A DNA stretch of 64,000 nt from NCBI RefSeq assembly GCF_006334915.2, contig NZ_VDMA02000019.1, positions 62,001 to 126,000 of the forward strand. The letters run 5' to 3'. Made by a program: the position numbers and the translations under genes. This DNA is from Microbispora catharanthi (GTDB lineage Bacteria > Actinomycetota > Actinomycetes > Streptosporangiales > Streptosporangiaceae). Below the pieces are notes generated by a model. That model was not told the origin of the DNA and did no database searches. It saw nothing but the letters and a program-made list of their open reading frames with translations. This document shows positions 60,142 through 64,000 of the stretch, piece after piece. Position 1 is the stretch's first letter; each line of letters opens with the position of its first letter.

Positions 60142-60194
60142 TCGGACCTCCGAAGGCCGGGGGGATGCGGCGATCACGACACTGGCAGAAACTT

Positions 60195-60224
60195 ACTTTC
60201 AGATCAATGCGGATAAAAGAAAGT
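60195..60224. promoter_or_regulatory. Possible RpiR operator between GHL10 and the MurR-type gene
   Basis: ACTTTC (60195-60200) and GAAAGT (60219-60224) face each other across 18 bases in an AT-rich island, with outer GACACT/AGTGTC arms. Half-sites of this kind occur in RpiR targets; weak evidence. Confidence 0.35.
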
Positions 60225-60384
60225 GTCATCGACGTGTAATCTGCCCCAAGAGGTCCTCATGGGAGACGGCGGCGGGCGTCCAGGTCACGCCGCATATATC
60301 TCGACATGTGGACTTCTGGTCCGTTGTCCCGCACCGGCGGGCGCATGGATCTAAGCTGATCGCGCACAGGAGAGGCTGCAGGTG

Positions 60385-61284
60385 ATGAACGAGAACGAGG
60401 GCGCCGCACCGGTCAACCCGATCGCGACGGTGCGTGCGGTGCTGCCCTCGCTCACCCCCGCCGCCCAGACCATCGCGCGCCTCATCCTCGACGACCCCGC
60501 CATGGTGGCCCGCAGCACCATCACGGAGGTCAGCGCGGTCTCGGGGATCAGCGAGGCGACGATCGTGCGGACCGCACGGGCGCTGGGCTTCGCCGGCTAC
60601 TCCCAGCTGCGGTTCGCCCTGGCGGCGGCCGTGGCCAGGGACACCCCCGAGCGGCTCGTGCCCGGCGACCTCGCCCCGGACGACCCCCTGACCGACGTGA
60701 TCGCCAAGGTCACCCGGGCCGAGTCGCAGGCGCTCGCCGACACGGCGGCCCAGCTCAACCCCGACGGGCTCGGCGCGGTGGTGGACGCCGTCGCCGGCGC
60801 CCGCCGCGTGGACGTGTACGGCGTGGGCGCCTCCGGCCTCGTCGCGGCCGACATGGCGCAGAAGCTGATGCGGATCGGGCTGCCCGGCCACTACTTCACC
60901 GACGCGCACCTCGCGCTCACCAGCGCCGCGCTGCTGCGCGAAGGAGACGTCGCCGTCGGGGTGAGCTGCACCGGCGAGACACCCGACGTGCTCGGCCCGG
61001 CGCGGGTCGCCCGCAAGGCCGGCGCGACCGTCGTGGCCATCACGAACAACCCGCGCTCGTCGCTGGCCGGGCTCGCCGACCACGTCCTGATCTCCGCCGG
61101 GCGCGAGACGGCGTTCCGGCCGGGCGCGCTGGCCAGCCGGATCAGCCAGCTGCTCATCGTCGACTGCGTCTTCGTCGGCGTCGCGCAGCGCACGTTCGAC
61201 ACCTCCGACGCCGCCTTACGCGCGACCCGCGACGCGCTCGCCGACTACCTCGGCGACGCCCACCGCCGCGCCCGCTCGGCCTGA
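60385..61284 (+). CDS. MurR/RpiR-family regulator
   Basis: This 299-residue regulator has an N-terminal RpiR helix-turn-helix (about 20-85: PAAQTIARLILDDPAMVARSTITEVSAVSGISEATIVRTARALGFAGYSQLR) and a C-terminal SIS sugar-phosphate domain (about 115-270: RRVDVYGVGASGLVAADMAQKLMRIG, VAVGVSCTGETPDV, AGATVVAITNNPRS). MurR of E. coli senses MurNAc-6-phosphate, the intermediate made and used by AnmK and MurQ here. AGGAGAGG lies 9 bases before the ATG (a GTG directly precedes it). Convergent with murQ, divergent from GHL10. Confidence 0.9.
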   Translation: MNENEGAAPVNPIATVRAVLPSLTPAAQTIARLILDDPAMVARSTITEVSAVSGISEATIVRTARALGFAGYSQLRFALAAAVARDTPERLVPGDLAPDDPLTDVIAKVTRAESQALADTAAQLNPDGLGAVVDAVAGARRVDVYGVGASGLVAADMAQKLMRIGLPGHYFTDAHLALTSAALLREGDVAVGVSCTGETPDVLGPARVARKAGATVVAITNNPRSSLAGLADHVLISAGRETAFRPGALASRISQLLIVDCVFVGVAQRTFDTSDAALRATRDALADYLGDAHRRARSA

Positions 61285-61402
61285 CCCACCCGCGGGAAGC
61301 CATCCGCTCCGCCGGTCTCGCGAGGGCGCGGCCGCCTCGAAGCGACCTCTGCCCCGCCCGGCCGCCCCTCCTTACGGGAAGGCCGGGAAGGACCGGCATC
61401 CG

Positions 61403-62356
<954 letters not shown>

Positions 62357-62422
62357 CTTGTCCCTGTCGTCGGTTTCCAACTCCGGCCTCCCCCGATCGC
62401 CGTACACGTCCGAAACGACTCC

Positions 62423-63427
62423 TCACCGGCGGCTCACCGGCACGGCGACCACGCTGCGGCGCTCGGGATGGAAGCAGGCGTGCTCCTGCGGCGTGTCGCC
62501 GTCGCGGCCGAGCGCGGGCCGCTCGCGTTCGCACCGCTCGGTCCTGAAGGGACAGCGCGGCGCGAACAGGCAGCCGTCCGGGTGCTCCCCCGACGCCTCC
62601 ACCGGCACGACCCGCTGCTCGCCCGGCGACTCCAGGCCGTGCAGCACCGGGATGGCCGACAGCAGCGCCTGCGTGTAGGGATGCACCGGAGCCGAGATGA
62701 CGGTCTCGACCGGGCCGCGTTCGACGACCTGACCGCGGTAGATGACGTACAGCTCGCCGTCGGTGCCGATGTAGCGGGCCGTCGCCACGTCGTGCGTGAT
62801 GAACAGCACGCTCACCCCGAGCCGCTCGCGCAGGTCCTTCAGCAGCGCGAGGATGCCCAGGCGCAGCGACACGTCGATCATGGAGACCGCCTCGTCGGCG
62901 ACCAGGACCTCGGGATCGACGGTGAGCGCGCGGGCGATCACCACGCGCTGGCGCATGCCGCCGGACAGCTGGTGGGGATAGCGCGGCAGCACGTAGCCCG
63001 GGTCGAGCCCGACCAGGCCGAGCAGTTCCCTGGCCCGCTCGTCCGCCCACGAGCGCGGCCGGCCGGTCTGCCTCGCCCGCAGCGCGAGCGGCGCGGCCAG
63101 CGCCTGGTGGATCGTGCGCGTCGGGTTCAGCGCGGAGTACGGGTCCTGGTGGATGAGCTGGACCCGGCGGAAGTACGGCTGCCGCCCGCGGTGGCTCAGC
63201 GACGACATCGCCACGTCGTCGATGACGATCTCCCCGGAGTCGCAGGTCTCCAGCCCGGCGATGATCCGGCCGAGTGTGGTCTTGCCGCAGCCCGACTCGC
63301 CGATGAACGAGACGGCGCCGCCCTTCGGAATGGCGAAGTCCACGCCGCGCAGCGCGGGCACCTCCCGGGCGCCCAGCACGCCGCCGCGCTGCCGGAACGT
63401 CTTCGTGATGCCGGTCCCGCCGATCAT
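62423..63427 (-). CDS. Oligopeptide/dipeptide ABC transporter ATPase (DppF/OppF-like)
   Basis: This 334-residue ATPase has Walker A GESGCGKTTLGR, Q loop QLIHQDPYSALNP, signature LSGGMRQRVVIARAL, Walker B VLVADEAVSMIDVSLR and switch His in FITHDVATARY. The C-terminal oligo_HPY part (PVHPYTQALLSAIP, CLFAPRCPFRTERC) has four cysteines for an iron-sulfur or zinc site. The Walker B residue after D is E-A instead of the usual E-P. GGAGGAG lies before the ATG at 63427; 4-base overlap with the upstream ATPase gene. Sits before murQ, so import of muropeptides is likely. Confidence 0.9.
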   Translation of the reverse strand: MIGGTGITKTFRQRGGVLGAREVPALRGVDFAIPKGGAVSFIGESGCGKTTLGRIIAGLETCDSGEIVIDDVAMSSLSHRGRQPYFRRVQLIHQDPYSALNPTRTIHQALAAPLALRARQTGRPRSWADERARELLGLVGLDPGYVLPRYPHQLSGGMRQRVVIARALTVDPEVLVADEAVSMIDVSLRLGILALLKDLRERLGVSVLFITHDVATARYIGTDGELYVIYRGQVVERGPVETVISAPVHPYTQALLSAIPVLHGLESPGEQRVVPVEASGEHPDGCLFAPRCPFRTERCERERPALGRDGDTPQEHACFHPERRSVVAVPVSRR

Positions 63428-64000
63428 GCCTGCTCCTCCCCGGTCGCGGCGGCCACGGCCGGTCTGCCCCCGTCGTCGTCCCGTACGGCGTGGCAGGCCG
63501 CCGACCGGGAGACTGAGACGACCACCGGCGGCCGGCCGGTCTCGCACACGTCCATGCGCAGCGGGCAGCGCTCGCGGAACACGCACCCGTCGGCCGGGAT
63601 GTCGGCCAGCGTCGGCGGCCGGCCCGGCAGGGCGTGCGCCTCGCCGATGTCGCCGACGAGGCGCGGGATGGCCCCGAGCAGCCCCCGCGTGTACGGGTGG
63701 CGCGGCTCGGCCAGCACCTCGCGGGTGGGACCCTGCTCGGCCACTCGCCCGCCGTACATGACCGCGAGCCGGTCGGCGACCTCGGCGACCACCCCGAGGT
63801 CGTGGGTGATGACGAGCGTGGTGAGGCCGCGCTCGGCGTGCACCTCTCGGACGATGCGCAGGATCGTCGCCTGCGTGATCATGTCGAGCGCGGTCGTGGG
63901 CTCGTCCAGCACGACGAGGCGGGCGTTCAGCACCAGGGCCAGCATGATGCCGACCCGCTGGCGCATGCCGCCGGACAGTTCGTGCTGGTAGGAGTCGAGC
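63424..64000 (-). CDS. Oligopeptide/dipeptide ABC transporter ATPase (DppD/OppD-like), 5' part beyond the window
   Basis: This is a partial gene: the N-terminal half with Walker A lies past the window edge. Visible are signature ELSGGMRQRVGIMLAL, Walker B LVVLDEPTTALDM, LVITHDLGVVAEVADR with the switch His, and the C-terminal HPYTRGLLGAIPRL and CVFRERCPLRMDVC cysteine motif. Together with the DppF-like ATPase it would drive one importer; permeases and binding protein are expected further right. Confidence 0.9.
   Translation of the reverse strand, partial: LDSYQHELSGGMRQRVGIMLALVLNARLVVLDEPTTALDMITQATILRIVREVHAERGLTTLVITHDLGVVAEVADRLAVMYGGRVAEQGPTREVLAEPRHPYTRGLLGAIPRLVGDIGEAHALPGRPPTLADIPADGCVFRERCPLRMDVCETGRPPVVVSVSRSAACHAVRDDDGGRPAVAAATGEEQA

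Overview
The window is a piece of a chromosome from a very GC-rich, mycelial-type actinobacterium. Third codon positions are almost all G or C. There are several secreted Tat or Sec carbohydrate enzymes, many stand-alone TetR, LacI, MerR, AraC and RpiR regulators, an HK/NarL-type two-component system twice, a SURF1 gene and a DUF3817 gene. A Streptosporangiales-like genome (Nonomuraea, Microbispora and relatives) is my inference from this content; no 16S rRNA or other marker is present. About a dozen genes look leaderless: a TAnnnT -10 element lies 6-8 bases before the start codon and no Shine-Dalgarno sequence is present.

Layout. 0-8 kb: a large LuxR (LAL) regulator, an M48 membrane protease, a small DUF1579-like gene with a coupled micro-ORF, a double VOC protein and a membrane Ser/Thr kinase. 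8-15.5 kb: a foreign-looking islet next to a tRNA-Arg(CCG) gene. It carries two secreted, lectin-tagged enzymes (GH95 and a GH141-like beta-helix protein, both fucosidase-type families) and decayed transposase fragments, and it is bounded by imperfect copies of the tRNA 3' end plus terminator. 15.6-20.5 kb: a stand-alone receiver protein, a LysE exporter, a hydrolase/TetR pair with a perfect palindromic operator, a secreted DUF5666-like protein and a GH16-CBM6 beta-glucanase. 20.7-30.8 kb: a damaged PadR/MFS pair, a DUF1772/AraC pair, then a beta-glucoside uptake operon (binding protein, two permeases, GH1 beta-glucosidase, LacI repressor). Five GAGAGCGCTCTC-type boxes tie this operon to the distant GH16 gene. 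A rhodanese/TetR pair follows.

31-46 kb: a solitary HEPN-type Abi gene; a D-amino-acid module (PLP deaminase, RidA and an unknown TIM-barrel-like protein, with an N-acyl-D-amino-acid deacylase about 6 kb away); TPR, hydrolase and Lnt-like genes; a NarL-type two-component system; and an OmpR-type regulator followed by an unusual 1203-residue histidine kinase fused to a DUF4153-type membrane domain. 46-54.4 kb: hemerythrin, DUF3817, SURF1, a Baeyer-Villiger-type monooxygenase, gamma-glutamyltransferase and a second NarL-type two-component system. 54.4-64 kb: MerR and TetR regulators and a dispersed muropeptide-recycling set: anmK, a Tat-exported GHL10 glycosidase-like protein, a MurR/RpiR regulator, murQ and two Dpp/Opp-type ATPases, the last cut by the window edge.

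Functionally the window is about scavenging extracellular polymers (beta-glucan, probably fucosylated plant polysaccharide, cell-wall fragments, D-amino-acid derivatives), each with a locally encoded repressor and visible operators.
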